A DNA stretch of 64,000 bases, taken from positions 1 to 64,000 of the forward strand of contig JABGQM010000020.1 in NCBI GenBank assembly GCA_018648805.1, in the 5' to 3' direction. The notes under the pieces were generated by a model. The model saw nothing but the letters and a program-made list of their open reading frames with translations, had not been told where the DNA came from and made no database searches. The DNA comes from Verrucomicrobiota bacterium. GTDB taxonomy: Bacteria; Verrucomicrobiota; Kiritimatiellia; UBA8416; JABMPJ01. Both the position numbers and the translations under genes were made by a program. Each line of letters starts with the position of its first letter. The first letter of the stretch is position 1. Of this stretch, positions 51,645-60,168 are shown piece by piece.

Positions 51645-53450
51645 ATGACACTGAATCTATTTCCCGCCCCGCGGACCCTCTCGCTGAAGAAGAGTCGGCT
51701 TGACCTGACCCGGGCCAGTTGGATCGTGCTGCCAAAGGGGTGCAGCCGCCGGCTGCGTGAGCGCGTGCTGGAGAGCGCGGCGACCATCGGCAAGGTGCTC
51801 AACCGGCAGATTCGGGTGGCCTCTGCCGCGCCGCAGTCGGGCGACCTGCTGCTGGAGATCCGCCTTGGCGCCAAAAGGCGTCCCGAGCAGGGGTTTGCGT
51901 TGACGCTGAGCGATTCGAAACGCGTGTTGGTCGCTGGTGGTGAAGCGGGCGCCTTCTATGGCGTGCAGGCCGTCACGCAGCTCATTGAGCAGTTTGGTTC
52001 GACACCGCCGGCGCTGACCCTCAGCGATGCGCCCGACTTCCCCGCCCGCGGGGTGATGCTGGATGTGAGTCGCTGCAAGGTCCTCACCATGGAGACCTGC
52101 AAGCAGCTGGTCGACCGTTTCGCCGGGATGCGACTCAACCAGGTGCAGCTCTATATTGAGCACACCTTTGCCTTCTCGGCGCATCAGGCAGTCTGGCACG
52201 ACGCCACGCCCTTCACCCACGAGGAAATTCTCGAGCTGGACCAGTATTGTGCCGACCGCTTTGTTGAGCTGGTGCCCAATTTCAACTCCTTCGGCCACTT
52301 CGGTCGCTGGCTGCGGCACCCCGAGTATCGCCATCTGGCCGAGTGCCCGGAAAAGCCCGGGACAGACTGTCTGGCGCCCAACCAGGCCAGCATCAAGTTC
52401 CTTGAGGGGCTCTATGACGAGTATCTGCCCAACTTCTCCTCCTCCACTTTGAACGTGGGTTGCGACGAGACCTGGGAGCTTGGCCAGGGACGCAGCAAGG
52501 CGCGCGTTGCGAAGAGCAGCACCACGGCGGTCTATCTCGACTTCATCAAGAAGATCCACGAGCTCTGCGCCAAGAAGGGGCGGCGCATGCAGTTCTGGGG
52601 CGACATCATTCTGCATCAGCCGGAACTGATCAAGGAGCTGCCGCAGGATATTCTGGCGCTCAACTGGGGGTACGATGACGATCATCCCTACGAGAAGGAG
52701 TGTCGTGCTTTCGCCGAGGCGGGCATCGAGTTTCATGTCTGTCCCGGCACCAGTGCCTGGAACAGCATCACCGGGCGCACCGACAACTGTCTCGCCAACC
52801 TGGAAAACGCCGCGCGCAACGGGCTCAAGTATGGGGCGACGGGCTATCTCATCACCGATTGGGGCGACGGGGGTCATCACCAGACCCTACCCACCAGCTA
52901 TGTGGGTTTTGCTGCCGGTGCCGCCTATAGCTGGAACCTGAAGAGCAACAAGACGGTAGATCTGGCGGGCGCAATCAGTCGTCACTTCTTCCAGGACCCG
53001 ACCGGCACGCTGGGGCAGTTCTGCCTCGATCTGGGGCGGACCCTCAATCGTCTGCCCGGGCTCAAGCGGCACAACTGCTCCGCCATCGGACAGCTCATGG
53101 GACGGGGGCTGGCAACGGGTCGGCTGGATATCTCCAAGCTGACGCGGGCCCAGTATGACCGCGCCGAGGCGTGGCTCGACAAGCTGGGCGCGGCCCTGAC
53201 GGACGCCCGTCCCGCATGCTCCGATGCGCCCCTGGTGATGCGCGAGGTGACGCATGCCCTGACCATGAGCCGCCACGCCATCAATCGTGGGCGCTACGCC
53301 TCCTTTGGTGAAGGCAGTCCGGAAGCGCTGCGTCACGAACTGCAGCAGGTGATCATGGTGCACGAAGCGCAGTGGCTGGCACGCAACCGTTGCGGCGGTC
53401 TGCATGAGAGTTCCGCCATCCTGCGTAAGCGTGCCGAGATTTTCGAATAG
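51645..53450 (+). CDS. GH20-like beta-N-acetylhexosaminidase
   Basis: 601 aa, no signal peptide; AAGGA lies eight bases upstream. The N-terminal about 120 residues form the alpha/beta GH20b domain (QGFALTLSDSKRVLVAGGEA). The barrel follows from about 130 with FPARGVMLDVSRCKVLTMET, LVPNFNSFGHFGRWL near 206, and the catalytic pair D274-E275 in NVGCDETWELG. W-rich loops (ALNWGYDDDHPY, ITDWGDGGHHQTLP) fit the substrate pocket. It cleaves terminal beta-GlcNAc or GalNAc by substrate-assisted catalysis. It is separated from the leftward sulfatase by a bidirectional promoter region. Confidence 0.88.
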   Translation: MTLNLFPAPRTLSLKKSRLDLTRASWIVLPKGCSRRLRERVLESAATIGKVLNRQIRVASAAPQSGDLLLEIRLGAKRRPEQGFALTLSDSKRVLVAGGEAGAFYGVQAVTQLIEQFGSTPPALTLSDAPDFPARGVMLDVSRCKVLTMETCKQLVDRFAGMRLNQVQLYIEHTFAFSAHQAVWHDATPFTHEEILELDQYCADRFVELVPNFNSFGHFGRWLRHPEYRHLAECPEKPGTDCLAPNQASIKFLEGLYDEYLPNFSSSTLNVGCDETWELGQGRSKARVAKSSTTAVYLDFIKKIHELCAKKGRRMQFWGDIILHQPELIKELPQDILALNWGYDDDHPYEKECRAFAEAGIEFHVCPGTSAWNSITGRTDNCLANLENAARNGLKYGATGYLITDWGDGGHHQTLPTSYVGFAAGAAYSWNLKSNKTVDLAGAISRHFFQDPTGTLGQFCLDLGRTLNRLPGLKRHNCSAIGQLMGRGLATGRLDISKLTRAQYDRAEAWLDKLGAALTDARPACSDAPLVMREVTHALTMSRHAINRGRYASFGEGSPEALRHELQQVIMVHEAQWLARNRCGGLHESSAILRKRAEIFE

Positions 53451-53461
53451 ATCCGGCGCGT

Positions 53462-54583
53462 CTACCCCATGCCGAACATCTTCTCCTTGAGATCGAGGTA
53501 GTAGATGTAATCGTCAGGGGAGACATCCGGCGGGCAGCGGTGGTCACAGAAGGGGATGTAGCCGCCGCGTTCGACCAGGGGCGCGACTGAGTCGAGGTAG
53601 GCTCTGATCGCCTCCTTGCCTTTGCGCATCTCAAGCTTGTCGATGCCGCCCATGATGCGCAGGTCCGTGCCGTACTCTGACAGCAGTTCGGCGGGATGGA
53701 TGCAGCTGTTGACCTCGTAGGGGAAGAGGCAGTTGATGCCGGCTTCCATGAAACCGGGCAGGAGCGGGCGGACGTCGCCGTCGCAGTCGGTGTACCAGAG
53801 ATCGATGCCGGCCGCGTGGATCTTGGCGCCGATCCGTTTGTAGCGCGGCACAATGACCTCGGTGAAGAAGTCGAGCGACACGATGGGACCGTTTTTGTAG
53901 CAGATATCTTCCCAGCCGGTAGCGCAGTCAAATGTCATATGGGGCAGCAACTGGTCGAGCGAGTTTTCGACAAGCTGGCAGCAGGTCTCGACCATATCTT
54001 CGACCATGTCGGGGTAGTCGTAGCAGGCGTAGGCCAGACCTTCAAAAGTCAGCATGTCGCGGATCTTGCCGATCATCGAACCGCAGCCGACACCCAGCGG
54101 GTAATCCCGGTCGGCCGGATGACGTTGCTGCAGCGCGGCAATGTCAATGGTGCGGTCGGGGTGATTAAGGTCGAAGCGCTCCTCCTTGCACTGTTTCCAG
54201 TCGTCAGGTGTTGTGATCGAAGATTTCAGGTAGTGGGGGATGGTGCCATGGCCATCGATTGGCACCTCAGCGATCAGTCCGTCACGGTTCTGTATCAGGC
54301 GTTTGCCGTTCTCCTCGCTGATCGTCTCTTCCGGAAAGCCCGGGCGCATCCAGGTGGCGCTGCCGACGCTGGTGATGCGGTCGAAATTGAAAAAGCGATC
54401 AGCCTGCCCATTCGTGGTGATGCCATTCTCCTTGAAGAGGGGCCAGAGCTCAAAGTTCTCCTCCCAGTAGCCGAACTCCATATTGAAGCAGCGATCAATC
54501 GATTGGTAATGCATTTGGCGGTTGAAGCGCTCTCGATCGCTCATGGTCCCCGCCCACTTATCCCTGCATGGTGTAATATCCAT
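53462..54583 (-). CDS. Uroporphyrinogen decarboxylase (URO-D) family protein
   Basis: 373 aa from the ATG at 54583, six bases after GGAGG on the minus strand; an adjacent ATG at 54586 is nearly equivalent. Much longer upstream extensions run through a repeat. Family features: the MSDRERFNRQMHYQSIDR opening (about 14 residues in), FEGLAYACYDYPDMVEDMVE near 180, and GIDLWYTDCDGDVRPLLPGF in the barrel. This family mixes true HemE with corrinoid methyltransferases such as MtbA. The PVC members near sugar genes are usually not haem enzymes, so a C1 methyltransferase role is possible. It ends 11 bases from the convergent GH20 gene. Confidence 0.8.
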   Translation of the reverse strand: MDITPCRDKWAGTMSDRERFNRQMHYQSIDRCFNMEFGYWEENFELWPLFKENGITTNGQADRFFNFDRITSVGSATWMRPGFPEETISEENGKRLIQNRDGLIAEVPIDGHGTIPHYLKSSITTPDDWKQCKEERFDLNHPDRTIDIAALQQRHPADRDYPLGVGCGSMIGKIRDMLTFEGLAYACYDYPDMVEDMVETCCQLVENSLDQLLPHMTFDCATGWEDICYKNGPIVSLDFFTEVIVPRYKRIGAKIHAAGIDLWYTDCDGDVRPLLPGFMEAGINCLFPYEVNSCIHPAELLSEYGTDLRIMGGIDKLEMRKGKEAIRAYLDSVAPLVERGGYIPFCDHRCPPDVSPDDYIYYLDLKEKMFGMG

Positions 54584-54586
54584 CAT

Positions 54587-55022
54587 GTTCCTCCATCTAC
54601 TGCCGTAGTGTAAATTCTCTCGAGTGAGGAATTTGCAGAACGCTGCGGGGTGAGGGCACCCCGCCTCCAGTCTTCTGCGGGGTGAGGGCACCCCGCCTCC
54701 AGTTTGCTTGGTCTGTGCATGTTTGGAGGCGGGACGCCCTCGTCCCGCATGGCTTAGCGTGGTTCTGCTGGTACCTCCAGGTTCTGCTGATTGATGCACG
54801 GTATCATAGGCTCATGTATGGCATCCATGGATAATCAAGATGGAAAGATGGATGAGAACAGGACTATTCACGAGTGGCTGACCCGGCTTGTGGCCTGCTG
54901 GCGTGGTACGCGTGTGTAATCTGTTTCTCAGCTTGGGTTGCAATGGCGCGCCCGGTTGGCAATAATGCAATCTTTCCGGGTGGTGGCGTCCTGAGGTTCA
55001 TGGGTTAGAACGAGTGCAAGGG
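54587..55022. other. Divergent intergenic region with GGGGTGAGGGC palindromes
   Basis: 436 bases with class J palindromes at 54643-54748 and nothing else recognisable. A 23-codon frame from 54849 is too short and unsupported. Confidence 0.5.
54643..54748. repeat. Class J palindromic elements (two direct, one inverted copy)
   Basis: CTGCGGGGTGAGGGCACCCC followed by GCCTCCAGT at 54643-54671, and an exact second copy at 54675-54703. An inverted copy lies at 54724-54748 with TGGAGGCGGGACGCCCTCGT plus CCCGC. Stem bases differ between the direct and inverted copies but still pair. Confidence 0.85.
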
Positions 55023-55178
55023 ATGGAAACGATGATCGAGGGTACGAAGTGTGCATCCTCGATGGAAGAGGTCCTTGAGCGCTGCCGGAAAGCCTTTGTC
55101 GATGTCAGCGGCCAGGAGCGGCTGTTCAGTCGGGACATGACGATGGAGGAGTTTCGCGGGCGCCGACAGCGAATATGA
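55023..55178 (+). CDS. Small protein upstream of a sulfatase gene
   Basis: 51 aa from the ATG at 55023 with AAGGG close upstream. The sequence is charged and helix-forming (MEEVLERCRKAFVDVSGQER, then MTMEEFRGRRQRI). The reading frame ends 17 bases before the GTG chosen for the sulfatase. If the sulfatase instead starts at the ATG 55175, the two would overlap by ATGA and be coupled. No family is recognised. Length and composition suggest a real small protein, but a chance frame is possible. Confidence 0.45.
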   Translation: METMIEGTKCASSMEEVLERCRKAFVDVSGQERLFSRDMTMEEFRGRRQRI

Positions 55179-55195
55179 AGTGGAGGTGCAGCTTG

Positions 55196-56836
55196 GTGAC
55201 TAAACAGCCCAACATGGTTTTGATCCTGAACGATGACATGGGGTTTTCAGATATCGGCTGCTACGGCGGCGAGGTGTTGACACCGAACCTGGACGCACTG
55301 GCCGCAAACGGCCTACGCTATACCCAATTCTACAACACGGCCCGCTGCTGTCCGTCACGGGCCTCGCTCTTGACCGGCCTCTATCCGCAACAGGCGGATG
55401 TCGGAGAGATGGTGAGTGACGACGAGGTCGACGGCTACCGTGGCAGTCTGAACCCCAATACGGTGACCATCGCCGAGGCGCTTAAGGGGGGCGGCTATGC
55501 GACCTATATGTCCGGCAAGTGGCATGTGTCGAACAATGTCGATCCTGACGGACCGAAGGAGAGCTGGCCCAGTCAGCGCGGGTTCGACGACTTCTATGGC
55601 ATCATCACCGGTGCGGCCAACTACTGGCAGCCCCGGACCTTGACCCGCAACAACGAGGCGATCGAGCCTGAAGGGGATGACTACTTCTTCACGGATGCCA
55701 TATCAGATGAGGCGGCCAGGCAAATTTGCGAACATTCAGACAGAACGAGCGATGTCCCGTTTTTCCAGTATGTTGCCTACACCGCGCCACACTGGCCGCT
55801 GCATGCGCATGAAGAAGATATCGCGAAGTACAAAGGGCGCTTCGATGCGGGCTGGGACCAACTGCGTGAAGAACGGATCGAGCGCATGGTCGAGATGGGC
55901 ATCATTCACGAGAACTGGAAGCTGAGTGAGCGCGATCCCGAGGTCGGCCCCTGGGAGGAGCAGGACCACAAGGAGTGGGAAGTGCGTCGCATGGAGGTCT
56001 ACGCGGCACAGATCGATCGCATGGACCGGGGCATCGGCCGCATTATTGCTGCCCTGAAGGAGAGCGGTCAGTTCGAGAACACGATCATCGTATTCCTGGC
56101 CGACAACGGCGGCTGCGCCGAGGAGCTTGGTGGCGGATCAGACTCATGGGTGAAGCGGATGGTCGAGCGACACCCCTACATCGGTACGCTGGAGACGCGC
56201 GACGGACGTGAGATTCGTTTCGGCAACGCTCCCGACATTATTCCCGGCGGCGAAGAGACCTACTCCAGCTACGGTCTGCCGTGGGCCAACGTTTCCAATA
56301 CGCCGTTCCGGTTCTACAAGCACTGGATCCATGAGGGCGGTATTTCGACGCCGTTCATAGTGCATTGGCCGCGCGGCATTGAAGCGCGGGGCGAGCTCCG
56401 GCATCAGGCCGCGCAGCTACCGGACGTCATGGCGACGTTCCTTGACATCGCGGGTATCGACTATCCCGAGACCTATGAGGGCAAGGCGATCAAGCCACCC
56501 GAGGGCGTCAGCATGGCGTCGACCTTTACCGACCAGCCCCATGGGCGCGAGGTGCTGTATTGGGAGCATCACGGTAATCGCGGGGTGCGCAGAGGGAAGT
56601 GGAAACTGGTGGCAGAGAAGAATGCGGCCTGGGAACTCCATGACCTCGATGAGGATCGAAGCGAGTTGAATGACATCGCGGCTGAGAACCCGCGGATCGT
56701 GGAAGAGCTCAAGGGCCTCTACTTTGCGTGGGCGAAGCGTTGCAATGTTCTGGAGTTTGACGAGCTGCGGGCAATTCGCCAGCCCAAGTTCAGGGCGAAG
56801 CGTGAAGCGGAGAGGGCGGCGAAGCATGCAGGCTGA
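55196..56836 (+). CDS. Arylsulfatase (formylglycine-dependent, Cys type)
   Basis: 546 aa from the GTG at 55196, chosen because GGAGGTG (55182-55188) lies eight bases upstream and MTKQPNMVLILNDD is the usual sulfatase N-terminus; an ATG at 55175 is in the same frame. Formylglycine motif C51-C52-P-S-R55 in ARCCPSRASLLTGLYP. Metal ligands are in LNDDMGFSD (D13, D14), with YMSGKWHVSN near 110 and FLADNGGCAEE near 300. An arylsulfatase-A-like enzyme, cytoplasmic unless exported by another route. The sugar substrate cannot be read. The next gene begins inside its last codons. Confidence 0.92.
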   Translation: MTKQPNMVLILNDDMGFSDIGCYGGEVLTPNLDALAANGLRYTQFYNTARCCPSRASLLTGLYPQQADVGEMVSDDEVDGYRGSLNPNTVTIAEALKGGGYATYMSGKWHVSNNVDPDGPKESWPSQRGFDDFYGIITGAANYWQPRTLTRNNEAIEPEGDDYFFTDAISDEAARQICEHSDRTSDVPFFQYVAYTAPHWPLHAHEEDIAKYKGRFDAGWDQLREERIERMVEMGIIHENWKLSERDPEVGPWEEQDHKEWEVRRMEVYAAQIDRMDRGIGRIIAALKESGQFENTIIVFLADNGGCAEELGGGSDSWVKRMVERHPYIGTLETRDGREIRFGNAPDIIPGGEETYSSYGLPWANVSNTPFRFYKHWIHEGGISTPFIVHWPRGIEARGELRHQAAQLPDVMATFLDIAGIDYPETYEGKAIKPPEGVSMASTFTDQPHGREVLYWEHHGNRGVRRGKWKLVAEKNAAWELHDLDEDRSELNDIAAENPRIVEELKGLYFAWAKRCNVLEFDELRAIRQPKFRAKREAERAAKHAG

Positions 56837-58802
56837 ACTGAATATTTGCGAGGCCCCATACAACGCGGACCCGACGGGGCAGCGTGACTGTACGGAGGCG
56901 ATTCTGCAGGCGTTGGACGATATCACCAACGCGACGCGCCTGGCTTTCCGGCAGGGGCTGGCGGAGGTCGAGGCGCTGCCTGCCGAGGGGCATCATCGGC
57001 ATCCGGGTGGGTTCGAGAATCACCGCCGCGACGGGGTGGCTTACTGCGTGTGCTGTGCCCGGCTGCCGTTTCTGCCTACGCTCACCTTCCCGGCCGGGAC
57101 GTACCTGGTGTCCGACACGCTTCGCTACCGTCACAAGGATCTACTCAATACCTATGGCTCGGACATGAATCAGCAGATTCGCATTCGGGGTGCGGGAGCA
57201 GGACAGACCGTGATCCGCCTGCAGGACCGCGCTGCCGGCTTCGGTGCGGGCCGCCAGAAGCCCGTGATCTCCTACATGCCGGGAGAGAACAGCAATGTGT
57301 CCATGTCCAACTATTGCGAGGATCTCACCATCAATGGCGGCAGCGGCAATCCCGGGGCGGTGGGATTGGATTTCTTTGCCAACAACTCGGGGGCGGTCCG
57401 CAACATCAGGGTCGTTAGCGCAGACGGTGAGGGCTTCGCCGGTGTCCAGCTCGGGCACAGCAACTACTCAGGCGTCTTGCTCAAACACATTGAGGTCGAG
57501 GGTTTCGACCATGGCCTGCATGTCGATTCAGGTCTCGGCAGTATGTTTGCCCATGCCGAGGATATCGTGGTCCGCGGCCAGCGGGTCAGTGGCGTGACGG
57601 TTGGCGCGATCAGCCTCAGCCTGCGCAACATCAGAGCCGAGAATGTTCCGGTCGGGCTCACCTGCATCCACCCCACGGGGCATACGGTGCTCGTGGACTC
57701 GGTCCTTAAGGGAACCGGTCCTCTGGCCATTGACCGACAGGCGGGATCGCTCTATGTCTCCAATGTGCAGGTCGAGGGCTTCGACGATGCCGGCCGCATT
57801 GATGAGCGTGTCCATCCGTGTATCGTTGGTGATACGAACAGCGTCGGCATGCCGCGGCTGCCCATCGAAGAGACACCCATATACGAGCCTTCCGGGACGG
57901 TGATAGGTATCCGGGCCTTTGGGGCCATCGGCAACGGGATTAACGACGATAGTCCGGCCATCCAGCGGGCGCTGGACAGTGGCGCGGCCGATATTCGCTT
58001 CGAGCCCGGCCGCTACCTCATGAACAGCCCCGTGGTGGTGCCCGGTTCCGTCGAGCACATCGACTTTGGGTTCTGTGATCTGGTGGCGGGCATTGACCTG
58101 AAGCAGAGCGATGCTGAGGGATTTCTGATCGCGGGCAGCGACGAGGCGCCGCCGCTCTTTATCGAACGCATCCTGGCCTGGGAACAGTGGAGCGGCGAGC
58201 ACTGCACCTTTACCCATGCATCCCGCAGGACGGTCTGTTTCAAAGACCTGCACACGCAGACGCTGGCGTTCTATCGCAACAGCGTGCCGGGCGGAAAGGT
58301 CTTCTTCGACAACGTGGCCAGCACCACCGGCGTGATCCCGGGAACCAATGGTCATGGGCGTTGTCCTGTGTCGCTCAAAGGGCAGAAGGTCTGGGCACGG
58401 CAGCTCAATCCGGAGCGGGGCGAGCCGATGATTCTGAATGATGGCAGCGACCTGGTGCTGATGGGGTACAAGAGCGAGGGCATGGGCATCGTGGTGCACA
58501 CGCTCAACGGCGGTCGCACGGAGATCCTGGGCGGCGTGGTCAACACCGGCAACACCGCTGAGGTCGCCTTTGTCTGCGAGAACGCGCAGCAGCGAATCTC
58601 CACCGCGACCAATGGCTGGCGTGCGGTGGCATACTACCGGACCGCGATCAGGGAAACCCAAGGCGATCAGGTCAGGCACTTTGCCTCGGACGACATGCCA
58701 TCGCGGGGCTTCGATGCATCACGCGGGCCTCAGTTCGTGATCCCGCTGTTTCGAAGCGAGTGTTCTGATGGTATCTCTTCGTCAGGAAGGAAGGCGACAT
58801 GA
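56826..58802 (+). CDS. Right-handed beta-helix protein with two pectate-lyase-3-type domains
   Basis: 658 aa from the ATG at 56826, which overlaps the end of the sulfatase gene by 11 bases; a longer frame from 56670 lies wholly inside the sulfatase and is rejected. Residues about 5-340 and 360-600 each begin with a pectate-lyase-superfamily head: LNICEAPYNADPTGQRDCTE near 3, and VIGIRAFGAIGNGINDDSPA near 357 (IRAFGAIGNG is diagnostic). The body is a coiled beta-helix with many V/I/N turns. It probably binds or cleaves an acidic polysaccharide. No signal peptide is visible. It lies between two sulfatases and overlaps both, so the three are one operon. Confidence 0.8.
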   Translation: MQAELNICEAPYNADPTGQRDCTEAILQALDDITNATRLAFRQGLAEVEALPAEGHHRHPGGFENHRRDGVAYCVCCARLPFLPTLTFPAGTYLVSDTLRYRHKDLLNTYGSDMNQQIRIRGAGAGQTVIRLQDRAAGFGAGRQKPVISYMPGENSNVSMSNYCEDLTINGGSGNPGAVGLDFFANNSGAVRNIRVVSADGEGFAGVQLGHSNYSGVLLKHIEVEGFDHGLHVDSGLGSMFAHAEDIVVRGQRVSGVTVGAISLSLRNIRAENVPVGLTCIHPTGHTVLVDSVLKGTGPLAIDRQAGSLYVSNVQVEGFDDAGRIDERVHPCIVGDTNSVGMPRLPIEETPIYEPSGTVIGIRAFGAIGNGINDDSPAIQRALDSGAADIRFEPGRYLMNSPVVVPGSVEHIDFGFCDLVAGIDLKQSDAEGFLIAGSDEAPPLFIERILAWEQWSGEHCTFTHASRRTVCFKDLHTQTLAFYRNSVPGGKVFFDNVASTTGVIPGTNGHGRCPVSLKGQKVWARQLNPERGEPMILNDGSDLVLMGYKSEGMGIVVHTLNGGRTEILGGVVNTGNTAEVAFVCENAQQRISTATNGWRAVAYYRTAIRETQGDQVRHFASDDMPSRGFDASRGPQFVIPLFRSECSDGISSSGRKAT

Positions 58803-60160
58803 CCGACAAACCGAATGTACTTTTCATCATGGCCGATCAGTTGCGGGCCGATTACCTCGGCTGCGATGGTGCGACCTGGGTGGATACGCCCAACATTGAT
58901 TCCATTGCCGCCAAAGGCACGCTGTTCAAGCACTGCTATACAAATAGTCCTGTGTGTGCGCCGGCACGTATTGCACTGGCGACTGGTATGCGTCCGCACC
59001 GTATCGGCGCGCTCGACAACCAGGCATTTCTGCCGGCAGGCGCGCGCACCTACTACCAGCGGGTGAGAGACCAGGAATACTATGTGGGCTGCTCCGGAAA
59101 ACTGGATCTGGCCAAGCCCGATGGCTATAACGGGCTGATGGGCGACCGGCCCTGCAACTATGGGTTCGGCTTCACCCACCCGATCGAGGTCGAGGGCAAG
59201 ATTCATGCGGGTACCAGTTCCGAACCGTTCGGGCCCTACTCGTCGTATCTAAAGAGCAAGGGGCTACTGGAGACGTTCCGCGAGAACTTCCATGGCCGAG
59301 GCTATTTCGGTGCCGATGACTCGGCTCTCGAGACTGAAGACTGGCATGACGTGTATATCGGTCGTCGCGCCGTGCAGTGGCTGGAGGAGCGACCGAAGGA
59401 CTATCCCTATCACATGTTCGTCTCATTTGCCGGGCCGCACGACCCATTTGATCCACCGACCGAGTACGCCGACAAGTACCGCAACCGCGAGATGCCGCCA
59501 CGCGTCATAGACACAGGTGAAGGCAAGCCGGAGCGAGTGAGGAAGCGCATGGTCCGGATAGATAAGCGCAGCGAGGAAGAGTTGCTCCACCTGCGCCGCC
59601 AGTACTGTGCCGCCATCACCGCGGTTGATGACATGGTAGGGGAGATTCTTGCGGCAGCAGAGGCCCGCGATGATGGGCGTGAGACGTACATTATCTTCAG
59701 TGCTGACCATGGTGAGATGATGTGCGACCACTCTCTGCCGATCAAGCATCAGACCTATGAGCCGTCATGGCGCGTCCCGCTCATCATTAGTGGCCCGGGC
59801 CTTCCCGAGGGCGAGGTCAGTGAAGCATTGGTAGAGCTGATCGATGTCGGCGAAACAGTTGCCGACCTCGCCGGCTCTACCCGCCCGGATAACATTGATG
59901 CACATTCTCTGCTTCCTCTCCTGCGGGGCGAGACGAAGGAGCACCGGGATCATGTGATCACGATGGAGCGTCCTTACCGGTCCATACGGACAGAGCGCTG
60001 GAAGCTGACCGAGAATTACAACGATACGACAGAGCTCTACGATATGGAGGCGGACCCACTAGAGCTAAGCAATGTGATCAAGGATAACCCAGAGGTGGCT
60101 CGCGACCTCAAGAAGATGCTGACCGCGGGGATGATGGAAGACAAATGGAGGAGGGGGTAA
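58799..60160 (+). CDS. Sulfatase (formylglycine-dependent, Cys type)
   Basis: 453 aa, no signal peptide. Its ATG overlaps the previous stop (ATGA), and AGGAAGGAAGG precedes it. Motif C53-A-P-A-R57 (PVCAPARIALATGMRP) is the less common form with alanine before arginine. Metal ligands lie in IMADQLRADY, with VGCSGKLDLAKPDG near 97 and IIFSADHGEMMCDHSLP near 300. The sequence resembles choline-sulfatase and heparan N-sulfatase-like enzymes. It is the third gene of a tightly packed operon ending with a heparinase-type protein. Confidence 0.92.
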   Translation: MTDKPNVLFIMADQLRADYLGCDGATWVDTPNIDSIAAKGTLFKHCYTNSPVCAPARIALATGMRPHRIGALDNQAFLPAGARTYYQRVRDQEYYVGCSGKLDLAKPDGYNGLMGDRPCNYGFGFTHPIEVEGKIHAGTSSEPFGPYSSYLKSKGLLETFRENFHGRGYFGADDSALETEDWHDVYIGRRAVQWLEERPKDYPYHMFVSFAGPHDPFDPPTEYADKYRNREMPPRVIDTGEGKPERVRKRMVRIDKRSEEELLHLRRQYCAAITAVDDMVGEILAAAEARDDGRETYIIFSADHGEMMCDHSLPIKHQTYEPSWRVPLIISGPGLPEGEVSEALVELIDVGETVADLAGSTRPDNIDAHSLLPLLRGETKEHRDHVITMERPYRSIRTERWKLTENYNDTTELYDMEADPLELSNVIKDNPEVARDLKKMLTAGMMEDKWRRG

Positions 60161-60168
60161 CTGTCGCG

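Noticed and set aside
54849..54920. 23-codon frame upstream of the small sulfatase-linked gene
   Set aside because: Too short, no conserved motif, no neighbouring support.
56670..56825. Upstream extension of the beta-helix gene
   Set aside because: It lies within the sulfatase gene in another frame; the family-like sequence begins at 56826.
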